DNA of 64,000 nucleotides from DASWJZ01 sp963805325 (GCA_963805325.1 CAWDTS010000009.1:558001-622000), one strand, 5' to 3'. Shown: positions 41,319-51,449, counted from the first letter of the stretch. Notes: a model not told the origin generated them from the letters alone. Made by a program: numbers and translations.

Positions 41319-42874
41319 GTGCCGACGGCGCTCACGGTCCCCGGGTTCACCCGTCGCCACCTGACGGTCGTGCTCGGCGCACTGATGCTGGCGGTGCTGC
41401 TGGCGTCGCTGGAGACGTCGATCATCGCCACGGCCCTGCCGACGATCACCGGCGAGTTCGACGCCTTCGAGAGCTTCGCCTGGGTGGGCACGGCGTACAT
41501 CGTCACGTCGGCCATCGGCACGCCGCTGATCGGCAAGCTCTCCGACCTCTACGGCCGCCGGCCGATCTTCCAGATGACGATGGGCATCTTCGTCGTCGGG
41601 TCGATCCTCTGCGGTGCCTCGCAGTCGATGACCCAGCTGATCGGCGCCCGGGCCGTGCAGGGCATCGGTGGCGGCGGCATCCAGGCGCTCGCCTTCGCCA
41701 TCCTCGGCGACATCCTCCCGGCCCGCGAGCGGGGCCGCTACGTCGGCTACTTCACGCTCGCCTTCGTCGGCTCGGCGCTGCTCGGGCCGCTGCTCGGCGG
41801 GTTCATCATCGACAACTTCTCGTGGCCGTGGATCTTCTACATCAACATCCCGTTCGCCATCGCGGTGTCGGCGATCTGCCACTTCGCCCTGCGCCTGCCG
41901 TTCCGCCGCCGCGAGGCCAAGCTGGACTACGCCGGCGCCGCATTGCTGTCGATCTCCATCGGCAGCCTGATGATCGGCCTCGAGGAGGGCCGCGACGGCT
42001 GGACGGACCAGCACGTCCTGTCCTGTTCGCCGTCGCCGCGGTCGGCGCTGGCGCTGTTCATCTACGTCGAGCACCGGGCGCCCGGAACCGATGATCCCGC
42101 TGCGCCTGTTCGCCAACCGCGTCGTCCTGTGCTGCTTCCTGCTCGGGATGTGCGCCGGCGTGGTCGACCTACGGCGCCGCCCAGTTCCTGCCGCTCTACT
42201 TCCAGGACTCGCTGTTCGTCTCCCCGACCGAGTCGGGCCTGCGGATGCTCCCCCAGATGATCGGCGTCACCCGCGGCGACGTTCGGCATCGGCCGCCTGA
42301 TCTCCAAGACCGGCCGTTACAAGCCGTTCCCGATCATCGGCTCGGCCGTGTCGGTCGTCGGGCTCCTCGGCGTGGCCCAGATCACCGGCACCACGCCGTA
42401 CTGGTGGCTGATCATCCCGATGATCGCCATGGGCTTCGGCGTGGCCTCGGTGTTCACGACGACGTCGATCGCCAGCCAGAACGCCGTCCAGTTCGGCGAC
42501 CTCGGCGTGGCCACGGCGACGTTCATGTTCTTCCGTTCGCTCGGCGGATCATTGGGTCTGGCGATGTTCGGCACCGTCCTCAACGTCGACGATCCGCACC
42601 GAGATCCCCGCCGCCATCGGCGTGCCGCCAGATGAAGCGGCCGGCCTCATCCGCTCGCCGAAGGAGATCGCCGCCCTGCCCGCCCGACGCCCGCCTGGCC
42701 GTCGTCGACAGCGTCGCGCTCGGCGTCAGCCGGATCTACCTGATCTGTGCCGGCGTCATGGCCTGTGCCATCGTCGTCGCCATCCTCCTGCCCGAGCGAC
42801 CGCTGCAGATGCGCGCCGGATTGTCCGATGCGATGGAGGACGACGCCGCGGCGGCTGCCGCCGCCGTCACCTGA
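41319..42874 (+). CDS. MFS drug exporter (DHA2/EmrB-type), frameshifted
   Basis: Fourteen-helix proton-coupled exporter of about 515 aa. DHA2 motif in helix 1, LASLETSIIATALPTITGEF; motif A GKLSDLYGRRPIFQ; motif C-type VGSALLGPLLGGFIIDNFSW; later QFLPLYFQDSLFVSPTESGL, ISKTGRYKPFPIIGSAVSVV and SIASQNAVQFGDLGVATATF. Frame changes near 42,025, 42,090, 42,165, 42,285, 42,600 and 42,685. GTG at 41,319 directly precedes the helix-1 region. Substrate unknown. Confidence 0.9.
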
Positions 42875-42892
42875 CCGGTCAGCCGGTTCACC

Positions 42893-42911
42893 CTGGGGCC
42901 TGCGCCCCCAG
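42893..42911. terminator. GC-rich stem-loop between convergent genes
   Basis: CTGGGG and CCCCAG arms close a 7-base GC-rich loop just after the MFS stop. It is followed by a short direct repeat of CTCGCTGGCGCTC (about 42,929 and 42,957) before the end of the leftward DUF35 gene. No U-tract. Confidence 0.4.
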
Positions 42912-42967
42912 AACCCATCGCCGTCCCGCTCGCTGGCGCTCGCCGGGCCGGCCGGTCTCGCTGGCGC

Positions 42968-43374
42968 TCAGCCGGCGGGCCGGAACACGGGCACGGGTTC
43001 GCCGCCACCGAGCTCGACGAACTGCACCCGCATCGGCATGCCGTCGCGCAGGTCGGCAGGGTCGACGCCCGGGATCGCCGTGTTCATCCACGGCCCCTCG
43101 GCCAGCTCGACGATCCCGATGACCTCACCGTCACCGGCGGCGTTGGCCAGGCCGGGGCTGATGGACGTACCGTCGTCGACGGCCCAGGTGATCAGCGTGG
43201 CGGCTCCGGCGACGTGGCCTGCCACTCGAGCTCGTCGCTGTCACCGCAGCGCTGCTGGCTCGGCGGGTGCAGGCGCCCACAGGACACGCACCGCCTGATC
43301 AGGAGCCGGCCCTCGCGGGCGGCATCGAAGAAGGGGGCTGATGCGTCGTCGCGTTCGATGCGGAAGTCGTCCAT
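42968..43374 (-). CDS. DUF35 / OB-fold zinc-ribbon CoA-binding protein, one frameshift
   Basis: About 135 aa. N-terminal helix MDDFRIERDDASAPFFDAAR, zinc ribbon RRCVSCGRLHPPSQQRCGD, where Cys pairs flank a short loop (the last Cys of the ribbon falls at the frame change near 43,215), then an OB-fold ending FVELGGGEPVPVFRPAG. DUF35 proteins form stable complexes with thiolase-like partners, and the neighbouring gene on the same strand is such a partner. Confidence 0.85.
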
Positions 43375-43387
43375 GGTCTGCCTCCGC

Positions 43388-44577
43388 TCAGCGCGGCTGG
43401 GCTCCGAGCACGAGCGTGCTGTGGAAGTCGAGGACGCCGCCGTTGCCGCTGACGATCCCGACCTCGTGCCGGTCGACCTGGCGTCCGCCACCCTGGCCGC
43501 GCACCTGGATGACCGCTTCGGACAGCGGCGTCATCCCCCACAGGTAGTAGCTCGACAGCTGACCGCCGCCGGTGTTCGTCGGCAGTGAGCCGCCGGGCCC
43601 GAGCGCGCCGGACTCGGCCAGCTGCCCGCCCTCGCCCTTGGCGCAGAAGCCGTAGTCCTCGAGCGTGATCAGCGTCGTGTACGTGTAGCAGTCGTAGATC
43701 TCACGCACGTCGATGTCGGCGGGGGTGACCCCGGCCATCGCCATGGCCTTCGGGCCGGCGATCGCCGCGCCCGCTGCGCAGGCCCCACTCCGAGCCCCGC
43801 TCCATGCGGTAGCCGGGGTGGGTCTGCGCCCAACCCCAGACGTGCACCGGCGGCTGGGCCAGGTCGGCGGCGCGGTCGTCGACGGTGACGACGACGGCGA
43901 TGCCGCCGTTGGACACCATGCAGCAGTCGAGGAGGTGCAGCGGGCGGGCGACCCACCGCGACGCCTGGTGGTCGGCCAGCGTGATCGGGTCGCGGAACCG
44001 GGCCAGCGGGTTCTTCGCCGCCCACGCGGCGTTGGCCGACGGCGATCGCCCCGAGCTGCTCGCTGGTCGTGCCGTAGCGGTTCATGTGGCGCTGGGCGGC
44101 GAGGGCGTAGCCGCTGTTGGGGTTGCGCGGCCCGGCGACGGCATGCCGAGGCCGGCGAACCCGGTGGCCACGGCTGCCGGCGGCCCGGCGGTAGGCGTCG
44201 CCGGACTTCGACCGCCGGCTTCAACGGCGCGTCGGCGTGGACGCACGACGACCGTCGTGGCGAGGCCGCCGGCGATGGCCAGCGCGGCCAGCTGCACCTG
44301 GGCGCCGGCGGTCGAGCCGGCCTGGGAGATCTGGCTGAGGATGCCGAGGTCGTGCAGCCCGAGCTGGCGGGCCAGGCGGATGTCGACGCCCGCCGGACAG
44401 GCCGCCCGACACGAGCAGGCCGTCGACGTCGTCGAGCGTCAGGCCGGCGTCGGCGACGGCCAGGCGTACGGCGTCGGCGGCGAAGTCGGCGGCGGACGCG
44501 GCCGTAGACCTTGCCCGTCTCGGTGATGCCGAGCCCGACGATGGCCGCACCTTGGAGTGTTCGGTGGTGATCTGCAT
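43388..44577 (-). CDS. thiolase-like lipid-transfer/acetyl-CoA acetyltransferase family protein, frameshifted
   Basis: Thiolase-fold protein of about 396 aa of the SCP-x-like subgroup associated with DUF35 proteins in steroid and fatty-acid side-chain degradation. Visible: AAIVGLGITETGKVYGR, DFAADAVRLAVADAGLTLDD, GSTAGAQVQLAALAIAGGLA, DCCMVSNGGIAVVVTVDDRA, GVTPADIDVREIYDCYTYTT and LGPGGSLPTNTGGGQLSSYY. The C-terminal part is in frame; 43,770-44,550 has about nine frame changes. Start at 44,577 (MQITTEH). The usual catalytic Cys region of true thiolases is not clearly present, so it may be a retro-aldolase-type partner. Confidence 0.85.
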
Positions 44578-44719
44578 GCGTGGTGACGACCCGGCGAGGT
44601 GGAGGGCTGCGGGGCCGACGGTCACCATACGTCCGGGTCCCGGCCGCACTGCCATTCGGCGGCACGCCGCGCCCACACGGCCAGCGGTCCCTGCGGGTCA
44701 CGGCCCGTCGCTCAGGACT

Positions 44720-45851
44720 TCACGTGACCGGCGCCCGCCACACCAGCGACGTGCCCGTCGGCCGACGGGTCACGATGTCGCACGTGCCGCCGAGCTCGAC
44801 CGCCCGGGCCACCATGTTCGCCAGCCCGTGGCCGGCGCTCCCCGACCCCGGGTCGAAGCCGATCCCATCGTCCACCACGGTGAGGCACACGTCGTCGCGG
44901 ACGACGACCTGGACCTCGACGCGACGGGCGCGGGCGTGCCTGACGACGTTGCTCAGCGCCTCACGGAGCGTGGCCACGACCTCCTCGGCCAGCTCGTCGC
45001 CGATACGGCTCTCGACGGGTCCGTCGAGCAGGACGCGAGGCTCGAACCCGAGCGCCTCGGCAGACTCGCGAACGACCTCCAGGACCCGGTTGCGGAGCCC
45101 GGCACGCCGCGCCCGGGTCCGCTCGAGGCCGAAGATCGCCGTCCGGATCTCCTTGATGGTCAGGTCGAGGTCGTTGACGGCCTGCTCGATCCGCTCGACC
45201 ACCTTCATCTGGTCGGCGCTCACCATGCCGACCGTGCTCTGCAACGACATCCCGGTGGCGAACAGCCGCTGGATCACCGTGTCGTGGAGGTCCCGGGCGA
45301 TGCGCTCCCGGTCCTCGACGAGCGCCAGCTCCTGAACCCGGGCTACAGGCGGGCGTTCTCGATGGCGACGCCGGCGGCCGCGGCCAGTGCCCACCACGAG
45401 CTCTTCGTCGACGTCAGTGAAGACCTCGGCCGACTGCTTGTCGGTCGAGGTAGAGGTTGCCGAACACCTCGTCGCGCACCCGGATGGGCACGCCGAGGAA
45501 GGAGCGCATCGGCGGGTGGTTCGGCGGGAACCCGGCGCTGTCGGGGTGCTCCGGAGGTCGGGCAGCCGGATCGGCATGGCATCGACGATCAGCAGGCCGA
45601 GGACGCCATGGCCCTCGGGAAGGTGGCCGATCGCGGGCGGGCGTCGTCGTCGATGACCGACCGTGATGAACTCGCGACAGGCGCGTCCCGGTCACGTCGA
45701 GCACGCCGAGCGCGCCGTACGTGGCGTCGGACAGGTCGACGGCGCTCTGCACGATGCGTTGGAGCATGACCGGCAGATCGAGGTCGGACCCGATCATCGC
45801 CACGGCGTCGAGCAACCGGCGGAGGCTCCTCGGTCCGGTCGGGGAGCTCAC
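44720..45851 (-). CDS. GAF-domain sensor histidine kinase (DosS/DevS-like), frameshifted
   Basis: About 377 aa. N-terminal GAF domain: LLDAVAMIGSDLDLPVMLQR, IVQSAVDLSDATYGALGVLD, then HPPMRSFLGVPIRVRDEVFG and NLYLTDK with AAAAGVAIENARL. HisKA_3 phosphoacceptor helix RERIARDLHDTVIQRLFATG (His in DLHD), and HATPase region ALSNVVRHARARRVEVQVVV and DDGIGFDPGSGSAGHGLANM. Only one GAF unit is apparent, where mycobacterial DosS has two. Frame changes near 45,345, 45,400, 45,445, 45,560 and 45,660. Probable partner of the NarL-type regulator at 46,903. Confidence 0.88.
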
Positions 45852-45934
45852 CGCGCCACGCTAGACCGACGCCGGCGACGCCTGGGACGGGGGCCCGACC
45901 ACCGTCCGCCACGGCCGCGACGCGGACGGCGCAG

Positions 45935-46789
45935 TCAGGGCACCAGCACGTCTACCGGCTCGACGGCGATGGCCTCACGGTCGGGATCGACGGAGACGTC
46001 CGAGCGGTCCGGCACGACGAGCACCGGGCGGGACGAGCGGTGCACGAGCTGACGAGTGGTGCTCCACATGTGCCGCCCACCCATCCAGCGGGCACTGGCC
46101 ACCACGAACAGCGGTTGGACCACGTGGTCGGCGACCTCCTCGAGGCGGACCTCGGGCACGCCGCCGCGGTAGACGCGGACGCGGGCGTCGATGCCCCCGA
46201 CGGCCAGTTCGGCCGCCATGCGCCCGAGGCGCGTGCTCCGATCCTCGTCGGTCGTGGGTGAACGTCGCTCGGCCTCGGGAACGATCTCGACGATCCGCGG
46301 CACGCCCATCGCGAAGGTGTCCTCGAGGGCGCTCACCGCCGCGACGGTGTCGGGGGCCGCGGTGCCGGATCGGACGCACACGATCGGTGTGGGACGGCTC
46401 CAGTGCAGCTCGGCCGGGACGTGCGGGCCGACGAGCAGCACCGGACGCTCGACGAGCCGCAACACGGCCTCGCTGACGCTCCCCAGCAGGTGGCCGAGCA
46501 GCGGGGGCTTGGCCGAGGTCGCCATCACCAGCAGTGCGTCCGGGCGGGCGTTGACCTCAGCGGCGATCGCGCCGGCCACGTCGTCGGCGGCGAGCACGCG
46601 CCGGGTGCCGAACGGCCACCCGGCGGCGCCCTCTCGACCGGTCCCTGCGGTGTCGGTGCCGGCCGACGGTGGTCGGACCGTCAGCCACTCGACCTTGACG
46701 TCGCCGAGTGCGTGGAGGGCTCGGGCGACCGGAAGGGCCCGCTCCCCGCCGGCTCCTGCGTCGATGGGCACGATGATGGTGGTGAACAT
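45935..46789 (-). CDS. tandem-domain universal stress protein
   Basis: Intact 284-aa protein. First Usp unit: MFTTIIVPIDAGAGGERALP and, at its end, LLGHLLGSVSEAVLRLVERP with VLLVGP (G-x-x-S-x-x-V ATP-binding style loop). Second unit degenerate: PTPIVCVRSGTAAPDTVAAV through HMWSTTRQLVHRSSRPVLVV. Divergent from the response regulator gene. Usp proteins are typical members of DosR-type dormancy regulons. Confidence 0.88.
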   Translation of the reverse strand: MFTTIIVPIDAGAGGERALPVARALHALGDVKVEWLTVRPPSAGTDTAGTGREGAAGWPFGTRRVLAADDVAGAIAAEVNARPDALLVMATSAKPPLLGHLLGSVSEAVLRLVERPVLLVGPHVPAELHWSRPTPIVCVRSGTAAPDTVAAVSALEDTFAMGVPRIVEIVPEAERRSPTTDEDRSTRLGRMAAELAVGGIDARVRVYRGGVPEVRLEEVADHVVQPLFVVASARWMGGRHMWSTTRQLVHRSSRPVLVVPDRSDVSVDPDREAIAVEPVDVLVP

Positions 46790-46902
46790 GTCGGCTCCTT
46801 CACGTCCACGATGCCGGATGCCCGGGTCGATCCTCTAGGGCCGAACGTCCTGCCGCGACCCCGTGCGTCAGGGGCGCCGTCGGGATCTGGGAAGATCGCG
46901 GG

Positions 46903-47560
46903 GTGGGCAGTCAGATCACGGTGTTCCTGCTCGACGATCACGAGATCGTGCGGCGAGGACTCCGTGACCTGCTCGACGCCGAGGACGACATCGAGGTCGT
47001 CGGCGACGCCGACACCCAGGCCGGCGCCGTGGGTCGAGTCCACGCCCTGGACCCTGACGTCGCCCTGCTCGATGTGCGCCTCCAGAGCGGCAACGGCATC
47101 GAGGCCTGTCGTGAGATCCGCTCGCTCCACCCCCGCACGGCATGTTTGATGCTCACGTCGTACGACGACGACGACGCCATGTTGCAGGCGATCCTCGCCG
47201 GCGCCGCCGGGTACGTGCTGAAGCAGATCAGGGCCCAGGAGCTCGTCGACGCGATCCGCCGGGTCGCCGGGGGCGAGAGCCTGCTCGATCCGGAGGTGAC
47301 GGCGCGGGTCCTCGAGCGGCTGCAGGAGGGCCAGGCCCCGGACGAGTTGATCTCCCGACTGAGCGCCCAGGAGCATCACGTCCTCGAGCTCCTCGCCGAG
47401 GGCCTGACGAACCGCCAGATCGCCGGCGCGGCTGTACCTCTCCGAGAAGACGATCAAGAACTACGTGACGGCGGTGTTGACCAAGATGGGGATGGCCCGG
47501 CGGACCGAGGCCGCCGTCTACGCGGCGCGCCACATGGATCCGCCGGGTCCGACCCGCTGA
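46903..47560 (+). CDS. NarL/DosR-type response regulator, one frameshift
   Basis: About 219 aa. Receiver domain: ITVFLLDDHEIVRRGLRDLL (acidic pair), LDPDVALLDVRLQSGNGIEA (phospho-Asp), CLMLTSYDDDDAMLQAILAG and AAGYVLKQIRAQELVDAIRR (Lys). LuxR helix-turn-helix: LSAQEHHVLELLAEGLTNRQ, then after a frame change near 47,430 LYLSEKTIKNYVTAVLTKMG and MARRTEAAVYAARH. Very like DevR/DosR. The GTG at 46,903 is used. It lies opposite the kinase gene with the tandem Usp gene between. Confidence 0.9.
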
Positions 47561-47611
47561 CAGGACGTTCGACCCTGGCCCCGATCGTCGTCGGACGTCG
47601 ACGATGCGGAG

Positions 47612-48049
47612 GTGGAGATCGATCGCTCCGGCTTGCAGGTGCTCGGCCGAACCGACTGCCTGGAGCTCTTGGGGACCACCCACCTCGGGCGGGTCGGCGT
47701 CTCCTGGCGGGCGCTGCCGATGATCCTCCCCGTGCACTTCACGATGGACGCCGATCGGATCATCGTGGCCACGTGGGACGGCAGCATCCTGTCCAAGACG
47801 ACCCGCGGGACGGTGGTCGCGTTCGAGGCCGAGGGCCCGAACGGGTGCGCCGAACCGGTCTGGAGCGTCCTGGTCAACGGCATCGCCGACCATTGCGCGA
47901 TGCACCACCCGGGCGTGCCGTCGCCGCGGTGGGCGGTCGTCGAGCCGTGCCGACTCGTGTCGATCACCGTCGACCACGTGACCAGCCGCCGCGAGGCCCC
48001 GCCGGACGGGACGTTCGGCTCTGGGCGGGCGACGACGTTCGCCCGATGA
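47612..48049 (+). CDS. pyridoxamine 5'-phosphate oxidase-fold protein (145 aa)
   Basis: Intact split-barrel flavoprotein-like protein: CLELLGTTHLGRVGVSWRAL, PMILPVHFTMDADRIIVATW, then DGSILSKTTRGTVVAFEAEG and WSVLVNGIADHCAMHHPGVP. The family includes FMN-, F420- and haem-binding members and is frequent in DosR-type regulons. It follows the response regulator by 51 bases. Confidence 0.82.
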   Translation: MEIDRSGLQVLGRTDCLELLGTTHLGRVGVSWRALPMILPVHFTMDADRIIVATWDGSILSKTTRGTVVAFEAEGPNGCAEPVWSVLVNGIADHCAMHHPGVPSPRWAVVEPCRLVSITVDHVTSRREAPPDGTFGSGRATTFAR

Positions 48050-48056
48050 TCAGGAC

Positions 48057-48528
48057 ATGACGACCGATCGTCCCCGCTCCTCCACCGTGGCCGACGCGCG
48101 GACCACGGGACCGATCACCACGGGGCGCCGGAGCTCTTCCAGCTCGACCGGGCGACGTGCCTGGCGCTGCTGACCACGCAGTACGTCGGACGGCTCATCG
48201 TGCCCGGAGGGGAGCCGCAGGTGCTCCCGGTGAGCTTGCCGTCATCGATGGGGCGATCGCCTTCCGCTCCGACGACGGCGCACGGGCCGCTCGGCTCACC
48301 GGCTGCCGCGCTCGTGTTCGAGGTCGACATGATCGACCAGCGCACCCGCTCGGGGTGGAGCGTCGTCGTCCGTGGCTCGACCGCGTAGCCAGCTCCGACC
48401 AACGGGATCGGATCGCCGACCGCATCGAATCCTGGGCACCGGGCCCGAAGGACGTCACCGTCATCATCGGCGTCGACGAGGTGACCGGTCGGCACAGTGC
48501 GGGGCGCGGTCCCTTCCGGCGGCGATGA
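48057..48528 (+). CDS. second pyridoxamine 5'-phosphate oxidase-fold protein, frameshifted
   Basis: About 156 aa and paralogous to the previous gene: LFQLDRATCLALLTTQYVGR, LIVPGGEPQVLPV, AVIDGAIAFRSDDGARAARL, LVFEVDMIDQRTRSGWSVVV and IESWAPGPKDVTVIIGVDEV. Frame changes near 48,120, 48,230, 48,290 and 48,370. Begins eight bases after the upstream stop, so probably co-transcribed. Confidence 0.78.
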
Positions 48529-48603
48529 CGATCACGGCTACCTCTGACCCGCAGCCGCGCAGCCGTCCGACCGACACCCCTCGGCACCCGGCCGGCAGGG
48601 GCC

Positions 48604-49004
48604 TCAGGGAGACGTGACGATCAGGACCGGGATCCGCGCCCGTTCCACGACGGCCTCGCTGACCGACCCCAGCAACCGCGGTGCCGCACCGAGGCCGCGA
48701 CGACCCACGACGATGAGGTCGGCACCGCCCAACTCGGCCACGCGCAGGACGACGTGCGCCGCCGGGCCGTCCTCGAACATCGTGGTCGTCTCCGGCGGCG
48801 GTCCAGGGCGCGTTGCCGGGCGGCGTCGACGATGGCGTCCATGTCCGGTCGCGGCCGGTACCCACCCTCCTCGAGCAGTCCGACGGCGTGGACGACGAGG
48901 ACCGAGCCGCCGAACGACGACGCCAGGGCGAGTGCCCACTCCAGGGCGGCAACCGACTCGGCCGACGTGTCCACACCGACCACGACTCGCTGCGGTCGTT
49001 CCAT
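48604..49004 (-). CDS. single-domain universal stress protein, one frameshift
   Basis: About 133 aa: MERPQRVVVGVDTSAESVAA, LEWALALASSFGGSVLVVHA, then after a frame change near 48,800 HVVLRVAELGGADLIVVGRR followed by the ATP-binding loop GLGAAPRLLGSVSEAVVERA. A complete Usp of the ATP-binding type. Convergent with the PPOX gene. Confidence 0.86.
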
Positions 49005-49040
49005 CGTCCTGGACGCTACTGCCGTGAGTGCCGTCGGCCG

Positions 49041-49308
49041 TCAGCCGTCGGCCGGCACGACGAGCACCGGGCAGGGCACGAACCGGATCAGGCGACGGGC
49101 GGTGTGGAACCAGTGCGTCGGCTGCCCCGGATCGGCCAGGGCGGTGGCCACGACCATCGAGGCCCGCGTCCGCACCGCATGATCGACGATGGCGGTGACG
49201 GGATCGTGGCCCCGCAGCACCGCACCCGTCGCCGCGATCCCCCGCCCGCCGAGCTGCTCGACGTACTCGCCGACACCGTCGGCGGGGACGTCGTCCTCGT
49301 GCACACGC
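49041..49308 (-). CDS. universal stress protein, C-terminal part only, truncated at an assembly joint
   Basis: The readable portion VHEDDVPADGVGEYVEQLGG then AVLRGHDPVTAIVDHAVRTR, ASMVVATALADPGQPTHWFH and IRFVPCPVLVVPADG is the second half of a Usp. Upstream it runs directly into Bacillus-type dxs sequence. The missing N-terminal half is not elsewhere in the window. In the printed frame the two make an apparent chimera that I do not accept as a natural fusion. Confidence 0.75.
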
Positions 49309-49314
49309 GGAGCT
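49305..49314. other. joint 1 between GC-rich actinobacterial and AT-rich Bacillaceae DNA
   Basis: Base composition and codon style change within a few bases. Left: C-terminal half of a usp gene. Right: dxs sequence read leftward to RYPRGNGAGIA, where it stops matching. Each side lacks its continuation and no transposon, integrase, tRNA or repeat is present. Confidence 0.85.
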
Positions 49315-50755
49315 ATTCCCGCACCATTTCCTCTCGGATAACGTACAGCGAATGGACCATCATCATAATTCATTGCTGTGTGTACTAAATGCTGAGCTTC
49401 ATTTTCATCTTTTGGCATACTTATAATCATATTGGGTACTGATCTAAAAAGGCGATATCAAATACCCCTTGATGAGTTTCTCCATCAGCACCTACCAAAC
49501 CGGCACGGTCAATACCGAACACTACGTTTAAATTCTGCCTTGCTACGTCGTGTATGACTTGATCATAACCCCGTTGCAAAAAGGTGGAGTAAATAGCCAA
49601 AAATGGTTTCATTCCTTGTGTAGCTAAGCCGGCAGATACGGTCGTTGCGTGCTGCTCAGCGATACCGACGTCAAATAATCGGTCAGGAAACTCTTCACCA
49701 AATTTTTCTAATTTAGATCCCAATATCATGGCTGGGGTGATGGCAACGATTCGTTTATCCTTTCTTGCTTCTTTCCTCAGAGTCTCACTAATCACGGAAC
49801 TCCAGGCCGGAGGGGCATCTACGGGCTTAATCTTCTCCCCGGATTCGATCTTATAAGGGCCAACACCATGCCATTTATCCTTCTTATCGGTCTCAGCAGG
49901 ATGATATCCCTTTCCCTTCTGGGTCATTACGTGGACGATCACTGGTCCGTTCGTTTTCTTAGCGTAATTCAAGTTCTCAAACAGATCATTAAAATCATGA
50001 CCATCTACTGGACCATAATACGTAAAACCCAGCTCTTCAAAAAACATACCAGGGACAACAAAATATTTCATACTGTCCTTCAATCGTTCAGCTGCCTGAG
50101 CTAACTTGCCTCCAACAGCAGGGATTTTTTTCAAAAGCCATTCCAGATCATCTTTCGCCCGGTTATACTTCCCAGCACTGCGCATACGTCCAAGCGCCCC
50201 ATGCAAGGCACCCACATTTTTAGCAATAGACATTTCGTTATCATTCAGGATAACGGTTACATTCTTTTTCTCATGTCCAATATGATTTAGAGCTTCTAAA
50301 GCCATACCGCCTGTAAGCGCACCGTCACCAATAATCGGTACGATAGAATGGTCTTCATTCTTTAAATCCCGTGCGATGGCCATACCCATTGCCGCGGAAA
50401 GAGAAGTAGAACTATGGCCGGTTTCCCAAATATCGTGTTCGCTTTCATTTCTTTTTGGAAAACCGCACAATCCTTGATACTTTCGTAATGTATCAAACTG
50501 ACCGGCTCTTCCCGTAAGGATTTTATGAATGTAGGACTGATGGCCGACATCAAATAAAAATCGATCATCAGGGCTTTTAAACACTTTGTGAAGAGCTAAA
50601 GTAAGCTCCACTACTCCTAAATTGGCTCCTAAATGGCCGCCTGTGGTGGATAGATTCTCAATTAAGAACTTCCTTACATCCTTAGCGAGTTCTTCTAGTT
50701 GACTGGATGACATTTCCTTCAAAAATGAAGGGTCTTTAACCTTGTACAGATCCAT
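49311..50755 (-). CDS. dxs: 1-deoxy-D-xylulose-5-phosphate synthase, 3' end missing, one frameshift
   Basis: First enzyme of the MEP isoprenoid pathway; TPP-dependent condensation of pyruvate and glyceraldehyde-3-P. About 480 of the usual 630 codons remain. Motifs: TGGHLGANLGVVELTLALHK, FDVGHQSYIHKILTGRAGQF, IIGDGALTGGMALEALNHIG (TPP/Mg), HVMTQKGKGYHPAE and FDVGIAEQHATTVSAGLATQ. A single-base loss near 49,429 (after LDQYP) shifts the frame, after which MIISMPKDENEAQHLVHTAM continues to the joint. Ribosome site AAGGGGG; start 18 bases after the oapA stop. Confidence 0.93.
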
Positions 50756-50773
50756 TAAAGGACCCCCTTGTAG

Positions 50774-51373
50774 TTATCTTGTTTTTTTTGTGGATTTCTC
50801 TGAAGCTGTAACGATATTTATTTTAAACTTCTGTTCCATCCATGCTATCACTTTTGCCGCAAAAAAAATAATCTTGGTGGAAGAGTTAATCGCAAAAAAC
50901 TTGCCAAGTGCTTTGCCACCTACAGTTAAGGCGGCTACCACACTGGTTAAAGCAACAGAAATAATAATTTGAATTTTGGATCCATCGTGGGATCCTATTG
51001 CATTCACTAACTGCAGAACAACTACGGCAGATGCTGTCCCGCTCACTATACCAGATATATCCCCTATAACGTCGTTACAGAAACTTGCAAAGCGGTCTGC
51101 GTTTCTTACAATAGCTATTGCCTGCTTTGCCCCTGTAACTTTCTCAGAAGCCATGGCGTGAAAGGGTGACTCTTTAGCAGCCGTCGCAGCTATCCCAAGC
51201 ATATCAAACACTACTCCGATAAATACGATAATAAAAACGATAATTAAACCGATCACCCAAATGACTCCGCTAAGCACGGAAGAAGATATAACTGAAAAAA
51301 TAGCCGCTAACACAAAAGTGATAACGGCAATACTTAAGCTAAATTTTAAGGATTTTTTAAATTTATTGTCCAT
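50774..51373 (-). CDS. oapA: OLE RNA-associated membrane protein A
   Basis: About 199 aa, strongly hydrophobic: FSLSIAVITFVLAAIFSVIS, VIWVIGLIIVFIIVFIGVVF, a central region FASFCNDVIGDISGIVSGTA and later IQIIISVALTSVVAALTVGG, then a basic, Lys-rich C-terminus. Size, topology and position directly downstream of the OLE RNA and upstream of dxs match OapA, which in Bacillus halodurans binds OLE RNA and brings it to the membrane. The ATG at 51,373 follows a GAGG site; an in-frame TTG lies six bases upstream. OapB and OapC, other known OLE partners, are not in the window. Confidence 0.88.
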   Translation of the reverse strand: MDNKFKKSLKFSLSIAVITFVLAAIFSVISSSVLSGVIWVIGLIIVFIIVFIGVVFDMLGIAATAAKESPFHAMASEKVTGAKQAIAIVRNADRFASFCNDVIGDISGIVSGTASAVVVLQLVNAIGSHDGSKIQIIISVALTSVVAALTVGGKALGKFFAINSSTKIIFFAAKVIAWMEQKFKINIVTASEKSTKKTR

Positions 51374-51449
51374 TCTCAACCTCTATATTTCTTATAAATT
51401 AATTTCATATGTAGCGAAAGGAATGGTCATGAACCAAGTAAAAATTGCG

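Noticed and set aside
49041..49430. A natural DXS-universal stress protein fusion
   Set aside because: The two parts come from DNA of very different composition and each is an incomplete domain; an assembly joint explains it better.
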